A DNA stretch of 64,000 nucleotides from Amycolatopsis jejuensis (lineage in GTDB: Bacteria > Actinomycetota > Actinomycetes > Mycobacteriales > Pseudonocardiaceae), in assembly GCF_000717335.1 (NCBI RefSeq), contig NZ_JNYZ01000010.1, forward strand, positions 1 through 64,000, written 5' to 3'. A model generated the notes under the pieces. The model worked only from the letters and a program-made list of their open reading frames with translations. It was not told where the DNA came from and searched no databases. Both the position numbers and the translations under genes were made by a program. Position 1 is the stretch's first letter, and every line of letters starts with the position of its first letter. Of the stretch, positions 50,901-59,085 are shown piece after piece.

Positions 50901-52105
50901 GCGCCGACTCGCAGCGGCAAGGTCTGCAATCCGTGCATCGCGGTGCTGAACCGCCAGCTCAGTTCTTCCGGCGGCACCGCGAGTTCGATGCGCGGGAACC
51001 GCTCCAGCAGCTTGCCGAACGCGATCTCCCCTTCGAGCCGCGCGAGCGGGGCGCCGAGGCAGTAGTGGATGCCGTGCCCGAAAGCCAGGTGTCCACCGGC
51101 GCGACGGGTCACGTCGAGCCGGGCGGGCTCGGTGAACCGCGCGTCCCGGTTGGCCGCGAGCCACGACACCATCACGAACTGCCCGGCCGGGATCTCGACC
51201 CCGCCGAGCCGCACCGGTTCGGTGGTGTACCGGGGCGAGGACAGGTTGTTCGGCGTCTCATAGCGGAGGAACTCCTCGATCGCGCCGGGCAGCAGCGACC
51301 GGTCTGCCCGCAGCAGCGCCAGCTGGTCCGGATGCTGAAGCAGGGCGAGCAGGCCGCTGCTGATCAGGTTGACCGTGGTTTCGAAGCCACCGGTGAGCAG
51401 CACCACCGCGGTTGAGATCAGCTCCGGCCGGGAAAGCCGGTCACCGTCCTCGGTCACGTGTACCAGCCGGGACAGCAGATCGTCGCCCGGCTCTGCACGT
51501 TTGGCCTCGACCAGCTCGCCGAGGTAGGCGGCCATCCGCATCGAGGCGGCGCCGACCTCCTCCGGGCCGGTCGCCGCGACCATCGTGTGCGACCAGGCGG
51601 TGAACTCGTCCCGGTCGGAGAACGGGATGCCGAGCAGTTCGCAGATCACCCTGATCGGCAGCGGGTACGCGAACGCCGGCAGCAGGTCGACGACGTCCGG
51701 TCCGGCCATCTCGTCGAGCAGGTCACCGGCGATCTGCTCGATCCGGGGCCGCAACGGGGCGACCGTGCGAGTGGTGAACGCCGTCGCGACCAGCTTGCGG
51801 ATCCGGGTGTGGTCCGGCGGGTCCAGGTTCAGCAGGTTTTTCGCCAGGTCCGGGGAAAACGCGCTTTCGGCGTCCTCGCCGAGGCGCAGCCGTTCGAGCC
51901 GGTCGTAGACGCCGTCGCTGGACAGCCGCGGGTCGGTCATCGCCGCGCGGGCTTCGGCGTAGCCGGTCACCAGCCACACCGGAAATCCGCCCGGGAGCAC
52001 GACGAACCGCACCGGCGAGCCTTCGCGCAGCGAAGTGCCCACGGTGTGCGCGTCCTGGATGAACTCCGTGCCGAGCGGCAACGGGTGCAGATCGGTTTCC
52101 GTCAT
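50897..52105 (-). CDS. Second cytochrome P450 of the NRPS cluster
   Basis: A 402-aa P450: I-helix VVLLTGGFETTVNLI, ExxR in IEEFLRYETPNN and heme loop FGHGIHYCLGAPLARLEG. It differs clearly from the P450 at 48191, so it is not a recent duplicate. Its stop overlaps the ligase ATG, and the AsnB-like gene ends 11 bases upstream of its start. The substrate is probably the thiazoline peptide or its aryl cap; exact role unknown. Confidence 0.92.
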   Translation of the reverse strand: MTETDLHPLPLGTEFIQDAHTVGTSLREGSPVRFVVLPGGFPVWLVTGYAEARAAMTDPRLSSDGVYDRLERLRLGEDAESAFSPDLAKNLLNLDPPDHTRIRKLVATAFTTRTVAPLRPRIEQIAGDLLDEMAGPDVVDLLPAFAYPLPIRVICELLGIPFSDRDEFTAWSHTMVAATGPEEVGAASMRMAAYLGELVEAKRAEPGDDLLSRLVHVTEDGDRLSRPELISTAVVLLTGGFETTVNLISSGLLALLQHPDQLALLRADRSLLPGAIEEFLRYETPNNLSSPRYTTEPVRLGGVEIPAGQFVMVSWLAANRDARFTEPARLDVTRRAGGHLAFGHGIHYCLGAPLARLEGEIAFGKLLERFPRIELAVPPEELSWRFSTAMHGLQTLPLRVGA

Positions 52106-52116
52106 GGGTACTCCAG

Positions 52117-53958
52117 TCAGGCCAGGGACAGTTCAGGGCCGTAGCAGTCGGCCCAGTGGTGGAAGTCGAGGACGCGTTCCAGGCCGGTGCGCACCCCGCC
52201 GGTCACGGTTTCCGGCGGCCTGGCCACCGCGGCACGGACCCAGGCGGGGTCGAATACCTCGAACGCCGCAGTGCTGCGCTCGGCCAGTACTGCGCGAGCT
52301 TGGTCCTGCAGCGCGGCCGGGTACGCAGTGTCCTGAGTGGACGGATACGGGCTCTTCACCCGTTCGGCCACCGAGGACGGCAGCAGCCCGCCGACGGCTT
52401 GGCGCAACAGCCCCTTTTCCCGCCCGCCAAGGGTTTTGACCGGCCAAGGTGCGTTGTAGACGTACTCGACCAGCCGGTGGTCCGCGAAGGGGACCCGGAC
52501 CTCCAGCCCGACCGCCATCGACATCCGGTCCTTGCGGTCGAGCATCGCGCGGACCAAGCGGGTGAGATGCAGGTGGCTGCTGGTCCGCATGCGCCGCTCG
52601 TGCTCGTCGTCGGAGTCGAGGTGCGACACCTTCGCGACAGCCGTGGCGTACTCGTCGGCGACGTAGGTGCCGATGTCCAGCGCCGTGCGTAATTCGGGGC
52701 GCAATGGGGCGGCGCGGTCGGCGGTGTAGGTGTTCTGGAACGCCAGCCACGGGAAGGTGTCCGCGTCCCGGGCGGCTGGATGGTGGAACCAGGCGTAGCC
52801 GCCGAACAGCTCGTCGGCGAACTCGCCGGACAGCGCGACCGTGGACTCCGCGCGGATCGCCTGGAACAGCAGGTACATCGAGCTGTCGATGTCACCGAGG
52901 CCGATCGGCATGTCGCGGGCGCCGACCACGGCCCGGCGCAACGCCGGGTCCACCAACGCGGCCGAGCCGAGGACCACATCGCGATGCATCGATCCGACGT
53001 GCGCGGTCACGTCCCGGATGAACGGCGAATCGGGGGTCTCCCGCAGTTCGTCGGGCCGGAAGTTCTCTTCGTAACCGGCGAAATCGACCGAGAACGACCG
53101 CAGTTTCCCGCCGTGTGCCGCCAGTTCGCGGGCCGCCAGCGCGGTGACGGCACTGGAGTCGAGGCCGCCGGAGAGCAGCACGCACTGCGGCACGTCGGCG
53201 ACCAGCTGGCGGGACACGATGTCGTCCAGGAGCTCGGCGACGTGCGCCACCGCGGTCGCTTCGTCATCGGTGTGTGCCGTGGTTTCCAGCTGCCAGTACG
53301 TGCGGGTGCGGAGCCCGGCCCGGTCGACAGTCACCACAGAGCCCGGCTCGACCTCGGTCAGGTCCTTCCACAGTGACCAGCCGGGTGCCTTGGTGAACCC
53401 GACGAGCTCGCGCAGGCATCCGGTGTCGACGCGGCGGCGAAACGCCGGGTTGGCCAGGATCGCCTTCGGCTCGGAGCCGAACAGCACCCCGTCGGAAGTC
53501 CGGTGGCAGTACAGGGGTTTGACGCCCATCCGATCGCGCACGAGCACGAGCCGCGCGACCCGGTCGTCCCAGATCGCGAACGCGTACATGCCGTTGAGCC
53601 GCTCGGCGACCCCGTCTCCCCATTCCAGATAACCGCGCAGCACGACTTCGGTGTCGCTGTTCGTGGTGAACCGGTGCCCACCGGCGGCGAGTTCTGCGCG
53701 CAGCTCGGGGAAGTTGTACGTCTCTCCTGAATAGACGATCACCACCGGACCGTCCGGAGTGGACACTTCCATCGGCTGGCGCCCGCCCGGCACATCGATG
53801 ACCGCGAGCCGGCGGTGCCCCAGCGCGACGTGCGGGCGGACCCACGTCCCGCCGCCGTCCGGGCCGCGCGCGGACATCGTCGCGGTCATCGCCTCCACCA
53901 CGTCACGGCGTTCGGTCAGATCGGCGCCGAAGGCGACCCACCCGGTGATCCCGCACAT
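52117..53958 (-). CDS. Asparagine synthetase-like amidotransferase (AsnB family) in the NRPS operon
   Basis: A 613-aa two-domain enzyme. The N-terminal glutaminase has the nucleophile Cys2 (MCGITGWVAF), VIVYSGETYNFPELR (Asn/Glu contacts) and SARGPDGGGTW. The C-terminal synthetase has the PP-loop QCVLLSGGLDSSAVTAL (near residue 255) and GEFADELFGGY, so it should adenylate a carboxylate and transfer ammonia from glutamine. Housekeeping Asn synthetases are not in such operons; here it more likely amidates the carboxyl of the siderophore or a late intermediate, as related enzymes do in other antibiotic clusters (inference). ATG 53958, 14 bases behind the methyltransferase. Confidence 0.88.
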   Translation of the reverse strand: MCGITGWVAFGADLTERRDVVEAMTATMSARGPDGGGTWVRPHVALGHRRLAVIDVPGGRQPMEVSTPDGPVVIVYSGETYNFPELRAELAAGGHRFTTNSDTEVVLRGYLEWGDGVAERLNGMYAFAIWDDRVARLVLVRDRMGVKPLYCHRTSDGVLFGSEPKAILANPAFRRRVDTGCLRELVGFTKAPGWSLWKDLTEVEPGSVVTVDRAGLRTRTYWQLETTAHTDDEATAVAHVAELLDDIVSRQLVADVPQCVLLSGGLDSSAVTALAARELAAHGGKLRSFSVDFAGYEENFRPDELRETPDSPFIRDVTAHVGSMHRDVVLGSAALVDPALRRAVVGARDMPIGLGDIDSSMYLLFQAIRAESTVALSGEFADELFGGYAWFHHPAARDADTFPWLAFQNTYTADRAAPLRPELRTALDIGTYVADEYATAVAKVSHLDSDDEHERRMRTSSHLHLTRLVRAMLDRKDRMSMAVGLEVRVPFADHRLVEYVYNAPWPVKTLGGREKGLLRQAVGGLLPSSVAERVKSPYPSTQDTAYPAALQDQARAVLAERSTAAFEVFDPAWVRAAVARPPETVTGGVRTGLERVLDFHHWADCYGPELSLA

Positions 53959-53972
53959 CTCGAGTCCTTTCG

Positions 53973-56291
53973 TCAGGGCAATTGCGCGCCGAAGACGCGG
54001 TGCCCGAGGGTTTCCAGCGGATGTCCCGGCGGCGGCAGCTCCAGGCGGCGGACGACCCCGGCGCCGTCCAGCACGGCGTTCCACTGCGGCAAGGTCAGGA
54101 AGGTCGCTCCGGCTTCCGCGCGCGCGTCGTGCGGGCCGGTGAGCAGAAACGCCTGCGAGATGAGCACCCAGTGCTCCTCGGCAGTCGGCTCGGTGAGCAG
54201 CAGCCAGCCGCCCGGGGCCAGCAGCCGCACCAGCCGTGCGACCGACGCCGCGGTGTCCGTTGCCGCATTGAGTGCTCCGCCTGCCACCACCACGTCGAAC
54301 GAGCCCGGCCGGTAGCCCTGGCCCTCCGGCTCGGCGTCGAAGTCGAGCAGGCCGTACTCCAGCCGGGTCCCGAACTCCGCCCGCGCTTGGTCGAGGAAGT
54401 ACCGCGAGACGTCGGTGAAGACGTAGGTCACCGGGCGTCCGGCGAGTGCGGCGAGCACGGCTTCGGTGGTCGCCCCGGTTCCGGCACCGGCCTCCAAGAC
54501 CCGCAGCGGCGCGTCGGCCAGTCCGGCGATCATCGCGGCTACCGCGCGGTGTTGGTAGCGGGCCGTGAGTCCTTCGCGGTAGACCGCGCGCGCCGCGTCC
54601 GGGCGACCTTGCGGAAACAGCAGCGACACCGGATCGCAGGTACCGCGAAGCAGCTCCGGCAGCCGGGTGGCGCAGGATTGCGCGTAATCCACCGTGCCGG
54701 TGGTGCCGAAGGCTTTCGACCAGGCTCGCCGGACCTCGTCCCATCGCGCTTCGAGCGCGCGGTATTCCTCCGGTGCCACGGTGACCCGCAACGCGCCTGC
54801 GTCCTCGTGCAGCAAGCCCTCCCGGCAGAGAGTGACCAGCCACCGGTCCAGCAGCGGCCGATACCTGGCGAGTGGCTGTGTCGCAGCGACGATCTCTGCG
54901 AAGGGGTGCCGGTCGCCGGGCTTGGCGAAGCATCCGACGCGGTGGAATGCGTTCAGCATCGACAGCAGTGCCACGCGACCGACGGCGACGGTCGCCGCCA
55001 GTTCCGCGTCGAGCGCGGCAATTTCGGTTTCTGCCGCACGGGTTGCGTCGGCGACGAGATCCCGGTCCTGTTCGAGCACTACCGGTTCCTGGCCGAGGTC
55101 GCGCCACGCTGCCCGTTCCGTTTCGGTGAGCGGCCCTTGGCAGACGACCTTGGTGAGCGCGCTCAGGTCGGTGAGGGCAGCGGCCGGGGTGAAGGGAATC
55201 GTGCGCGCGAGAGACGGCGAAAGCACCGCGGTGGTGACAGCTTCTTTCTCCAGCTGGGCCAGCACTTTCGCCGGGTGGGCATCGGGGTTACCGCGGACGA
55301 CGATCTGCCCTCTTTCCCGCGCTGCTCGGGCCATTGTTTCGCCGTCTGGATCGGCGACGAAGACTGCAGTGGTCCCGATCGCGTCGCGTAGTTTGGCGCG
55401 GAACACCTGCTGCCCGCCGATGGCGTCCCCCGGCTCCACGATGAACCCGGCTGCCGAAAGCTCGGTACGCCAGGCGGTTTCGTCGAGGAAGAACCTTCCC
55501 TCCCGCGGAACCGGCTTACCCGGCTCCGGCGAAAGCAGGAACTGCATACCGGTGAGCACGGCCGGGTCCTCGGCGACGGATTCGGTGAACACCAGCTCCC
55601 CGCCGGGCGCGAGCAGGTCGCGGATCCGGCCCAGTGACTGTCCGATGTGGACGGCGTTGTGCAGCGCATGTCCGGCCAGCACGACGTCGGCCGAGCCGGG
55701 CGGGAACCCCTGTTCCGGGAACGGGCGGTTCAGGTCGAGGAGGCCGGTCCGCACCCCGAACCGTTCCGCGGCTCGGGTGAACAGCCGCGACACGTCGGTG
55801 AAGCAGTAGTCCGCGCCGGCGAGCTCTGGCAGCACCGCGGCGGTCAGGCGTCCGGTACCGCCGCCGATCTCCACCACCCGGGCCGGAGCGGCGGCGCGGA
55901 CCAGGTCCGCGACGGTCGCGTTCAGCCGGTCGGTGATCACGTTGGTCTGGTAGGCCGCCAGCGCAGTGAGCACGTCGGTGCCGGAGAACAGGACGTCTTG
56001 GATCCGTACCTCGTCCCGAAGCAGCTCGGGAAGGCGTTCGAGCGCGCTTCGGTGCAGCGGCGCCATCTCCGGCGGAAAGCCGAGACTTGCATACAGCCCA
56101 GGGAGTTCCGCGAGATCAGGTTTTCCGTTCGGGGTGGACACCCCGGCGTCAGCGAGGACCTCCAGCCAGCGTTCCAGCAACCACCGGTGCCGTGGGGCGA
56201 CTCGCAACGCCTCGGTGGCCGTGCCGGGAAGCACCACGTCGGCCATCGCGCCGAGGCACAGGAGACGGAGCCGGTGCAGGGCGTCGATCAC
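53973..56291 (-). CDS. Free-standing double methyltransferase of NRPS type
   Basis: A 772-aa protein with two SAM-dependent methyltransferase modules, each with an N-terminal helical cap like the MT domains embedded in thiazoline NRPS. Module 1 has EIGGGTGRLT at 141-150 followed by CFTDVSRLF; module 2 has EAGAGTGATT at 600-609 followed by VFTDVSRYF. Module 1 has weaker motif I than module 2. Caps: residues 1-135 and about 360-595 (LSMLNAFHRVGCF, CREGLLHEDAGALRV, PVSLLFPQGRPDAARAVYRE). The A-domain-embedded MT in the synthetase at 60872 shares the same wording (EAGAGTGATT, FTDVT). Likely C- or N-methylates carrier-bound thiazolines in trans. GTG start overlaps the upstream stop by 4 bases. Confidence 0.82.
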   Translation of the reverse strand: MIDALHRLRLLCLGAMADVVLPGTATEALRVAPRHRWLLERWLEVLADAGVSTPNGKPDLAELPGLYASLGFPPEMAPLHRSALERLPELLRDEVRIQDVLFSGTDVLTALAAYQTNVITDRLNATVADLVRAAAPARVVEIGGGTGRLTAAVLPELAGADYCFTDVSRLFTRAAERFGVRTGLLDLNRPFPEQGFPPGSADVVLAGHALHNAVHIGQSLGRIRDLLAPGGELVFTESVAEDPAVLTGMQFLLSPEPGKPVPREGRFFLDETAWRTELSAAGFIVEPGDAIGGQQVFRAKLRDAIGTTAVFVADPDGETMARAARERGQIVVRGNPDAHPAKVLAQLEKEAVTTAVLSPSLARTIPFTPAAALTDLSALTKVVCQGPLTETERAAWRDLGQEPVVLEQDRDLVADATRAAETEIAALDAELAATVAVGRVALLSMLNAFHRVGCFAKPGDRHPFAEIVAATQPLARYRPLLDRWLVTLCREGLLHEDAGALRVTVAPEEYRALEARWDEVRRAWSKAFGTTGTVDYAQSCATRLPELLRGTCDPVSLLFPQGRPDAARAVYREGLTARYQHRAVAAMIAGLADAPLRVLEAGAGTGATTEAVLAALAGRPVTYVFTDVSRYFLDQARAEFGTRLEYGLLDFDAEPEGQGYRPGSFDVVVAGGALNAATDTAASVARLVRLLAPGGWLLLTEPTAEEHWVLISQAFLLTGPHDARAEAGATFLTLPQWNAVLDGAGVVRRLELPPPGHPLETLGHRVFGAQLP

Positions 56292-57346
56292 AGTGCTCCT
56301 TCCTCGACCATCTCGGTCACCGGCCCGACCCGGCGCACGCGGACCGCGCCGACGCTCACCAGCCACTCCAAGGCCCAGCCCGGCTCGAGGATTTCGGCGG
56401 CGTAGTGCACTCCGGCGGGAATCCGGCCCTGCACCACGGCCAGCACCGCACAGGCCGCGACCGCACCGGTCACCTCGGCGTTCCCTGGCCCGGTGAGCAC
56501 ACTGGTGTCCCGCACCGGTACCCGTCCGCAGTGCCCTTCGACCTGCGCGACGACCGTGACCAGCGGCTTCCGCCCGGCGAGATCCAGGCGGCTGGCGCGG
56601 CAGAGCAGGTCGACTGCTTCGCTGGAACCAACTGCGTGCACCCGGTCGAACGCAGCGCGAACGTGATCGCCGCCAGCCACCGAGTACCACTCACCACGGA
56701 CGAGCCCGAGGGCCCGCGCGAGCCGTTCGTCCTCCGTGCTGAGCAACGGGGTGACGGTGACCTCGCCGGGAAAGAAGGGCAGATCGGTCGCCGTCGTGCG
56801 AGTGAGCGCGCCCTCCCGCGGCCCACCCCGCCACGCCGCGAGCGGACGGATGCCGGTGGCCTGGAGGTAGTCCGCCGCGGCGGTCGGGGTGAAGCGGTCA
56901 CGCAGCCCGAAGGAGACGGTGAGGGTACGGACGTCGACCCCGGATTCGGCCAGCACGCGGGGGAACAGGCCGGTCAGCCCAGGTCGCAGCCCGGCCGACA
57001 ACACCACCCGCTGTCCCGGAGCGGCGTCCAGCCTGCGGTACAGCGGATCGTCGCCTGCCACGTCCACGTAGTCGGCACCGGCCCGAGCTGCCGCCCTGGC
57101 AATCCGGTCCCCGACGGCGTGGGCGGGCCCGGCACAGTTCAACACCACCCGGCAGCCACTGGCGAAATGGTCCACAGTGGACTCGTCACGGAAGTCGACC
57201 CTGCGGTAGTCCGCGCCGAGTGTGGCCGCCAATGCTTCTGCGGCTACCGGGTCACGACCGCCCACCCGCACCGGCAATCCGGCCGCCACCAACCGACGAC
57301 ACGCCGGGGTACCCACATCCCCGTACCCGCCGACAACCCCGATCAC
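56288..57346 (-). CDS. Saccharopine dehydrogenase-like NAD(P)-binding protein
   Basis: A 352-aa Rossmann-fold protein starting IGVVGGYGDVGTPACRRLVA, with RVVLNCAGPAHAVGD and ADYVDVAGDDPLYRR near 65-105, as in saccharopine dehydrogenase-like reductases. Thiazoline siderophore clusters usually carry an NADPH-dependent thiazolinyl imide reductase (YbtU, PchG), and this gene sits in that slot, but it belongs to another fold family by its motifs. Reduction of a thiazoline to thiazolidine is the best guess. GTG start overlaps the ABC gene's stop by 4 bases and its own stop overlaps the methyltransferase start. Confidence 0.78.
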   Translation of the reverse strand: MIGVVGGYGDVGTPACRRLVAAGLPVRVGGRDPVAAEALAATLGADYRRVDFRDESTVDHFASGCRVVLNCAGPAHAVGDRIARAAARAGADYVDVAGDDPLYRRLDAAPGQRVVLSAGLRPGLTGLFPRVLAESGVDVRTLTVSFGLRDRFTPTAAADYLQATGIRPLAAWRGGPREGALTRTTATDLPFFPGEVTVTPLLSTEDERLARALGLVRGEWYSVAGGDHVRAAFDRVHAVGSSEAVDLLCRASRLDLAGRKPLVTVVAQVEGHCGRVPVRDTSVLTGPGNAEVTGAVAACAVLAVVQGRIPAGVHYAAEILEPGWALEWLVSVGAVRVRRVGPVTEMVEEGAL

Positions 57347-59085
57347 CGGCCCACCTCCGGCACCAACCGCCAGCCCCGGCCACGCCTCCGCTCGGCCCAG
57401 AAACCGGCGTACCGGCCGCCCGCCGCGAGCAGTTCCTCGTGCGTACCCCGTTCGGCGATGCCACCCTCGTCGAGGACCACGATCTGGTCCGCGGCCACGA
57501 CCGTGGGCAACTGGTGCGCGATCACGAGCAACGTCGAGGTCTGCATCAGACTGCGCAGCGCGTTCTGCACATACCGTTCGTTCTCCGGGTCGAGCGCGGC
57601 CGTCGCCTCGTCCAGCAGCACGATCGGGGCGCGTTTCAGCACTGCCCGCGCCACCGAGACCCGCTGCCGCTCGCCACCGGACAGCGCGGTTCCGCCTTCG
57701 CCGACCCGGGTTTTCCAGCCCTGTGGCAGGCGCGCCACGATTTCCGTCACCCCAGCCAGAGCCGCGGCTTCCCGTACCTCCTCTGTGGAAGCGTCGGGCC
57801 GGCCGAGGAGGATGTTCGCCTCCAGGGTGTCGTCGAAGAGGTACACGTCCTGCATCACCAGGGAAATCTGCGCCATCAGGTCCACAGTGGACAGATCGCG
57901 GACGTCCGCCCCGCCGACCCGGACCACCCCGGCGTCCACGTCGAAGAACCGCATCACCAGCCGGGTGATGGTCGTCTTCCCGGACCCCGACGGCCCGACG
58001 ATCGCGGTCATCGTCCGCGGTGGCACACGCAGGCTGACGTCCCGCAGCACCGGGGTCGCGCTCTCGTAACCGAAGCGGACCCCGGCGAGCTCGATCTCAC
58101 CCGGACGCGGCACCGCGGCCGAGCCAGTCGCCTCCGGCAGTGGTTTCTCGTCGAAGAGCGCGGAAAGGCGCGCGAGATCGTTGCCTGCCATGCGCAGCAT
58201 CCCGCTGTACCCGGCTGCCTCGGTGAGCGGTCCGACGAACCGCGCAGCCAGTGCGAGCAACGCGACCAGCGCCACCGGCTCGATCGCCGACCGCAGCACC
58301 AGCAGCACACCTACCGCAACCAGCGCGGCGAAACTCAGCTGCACGGCCAGCCCGTTGGCCAGCAACCGCGGCATGGTCTGGGCCAGCATCCGGCCGCCCG
58401 CCACCTTCTGCTGTTCGATCGCCTCGTCGAGCGGACGGTACCCGCCTGCGCCGCGGCCGAACGCCCGCAGGGTCTGCTGGGTACGGGCGAATTCGACCAC
58501 CCGGTTACCCGCGAGCACACCTGCCGCGTCGCGTTGCTCTTCCGCGCGGCCCACCCACGACGACGACCAGCGGTGCATCAGGTAGATCAGCGGCGCGACC
58601 GCCACGACGACGAGGCCGAGCCGCCAGTCGTAGAAGAGCATTGCGACGCCGACGGTCGCGGGCGTGAGCACTCCGCTCGCGACCGGGGTGAGCAGATGCG
58701 CGAAAACGTTGGTGACCATGAACGTTCCGCCGGTCGCACTGCGCGAGAGCCGCCCGACCTTCTCCGACGTGAACCAGCCGAGCGGAAGCTTGGCCACGTG
58801 GTCGCCGAGCCGTCCGTGCAGTGAACCCAGGGTCACCAGTGCCAGCGCGAAACCCTTCATGGCCTGCTGGTACCGCGCAATGCAGGTCAGCAGCACGGCG
58901 CCGGCGAGCACGCCGAGCCACGGCGCGGCCCCGGCCGGGTCGCCGGACAGCACCGTCCGCAGCACCGGTACCACCAGTGCCATCGCCACGCCTTCGAGCA
59001 CCGCGTAACCGGCCAGCCAGGCCAGATACGCCCGCAGCGCACCGCGGTGCTCCGGGCCGAGAATGCGGGCCAGGTGCTTGATCAT
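57343..59085 (-). CDS. ABC half-transporter (YbtQ/IrtB-like)
   Basis: A 580-aa fused membrane-ATPase half-transporter with an exporter fold: six membrane helices in residues 1-310, then the ATPase with Walker A IVGPSGSGKTT (near 370), signature LSGGERQRVSVAR (near 472) and Walker B IVLLDEATAALD. Such pairs in yersiniabactin (YbtP/YbtQ) and mycobactin (IrtA/IrtB) clusters import the metal-loaded siderophore despite the exporter fold. Here it overlaps the partner gene by 4 bases. Direction of transport cannot be read from sequence. Confidence 0.9.
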   Translation of the reverse strand: MIKHLARILGPEHRGALRAYLAWLAGYAVLEGVAMALVVPVLRTVLSGDPAGAAPWLGVLAGAVLLTCIARYQQAMKGFALALVTLGSLHGRLGDHVAKLPLGWFTSEKVGRLSRSATGGTFMVTNVFAHLLTPVASGVLTPATVGVAMLFYDWRLGLVVVAVAPLIYLMHRWSSSWVGRAEEQRDAAGVLAGNRVVEFARTQQTLRAFGRGAGGYRPLDEAIEQQKVAGGRMLAQTMPRLLANGLAVQLSFAALVAVGVLLVLRSAIEPVALVALLALAARFVGPLTEAAGYSGMLRMAGNDLARLSALFDEKPLPEATGSAAVPRPGEIELAGVRFGYESATPVLRDVSLRVPPRTMTAIVGPSGSGKTTITRLVMRFFDVDAGVVRVGGADVRDLSTVDLMAQISLVMQDVYLFDDTLEANILLGRPDASTEEVREAAALAGVTEIVARLPQGWKTRVGEGGTALSGGERQRVSVARAVLKRAPIVLLDEATAALDPENERYVQNALRSLMQTSTLLVIAHQLPTVVAADQIVVLDEGGIAERGTHEELLAAGGRYAGFWAERRRGRGWRLVPEVGR

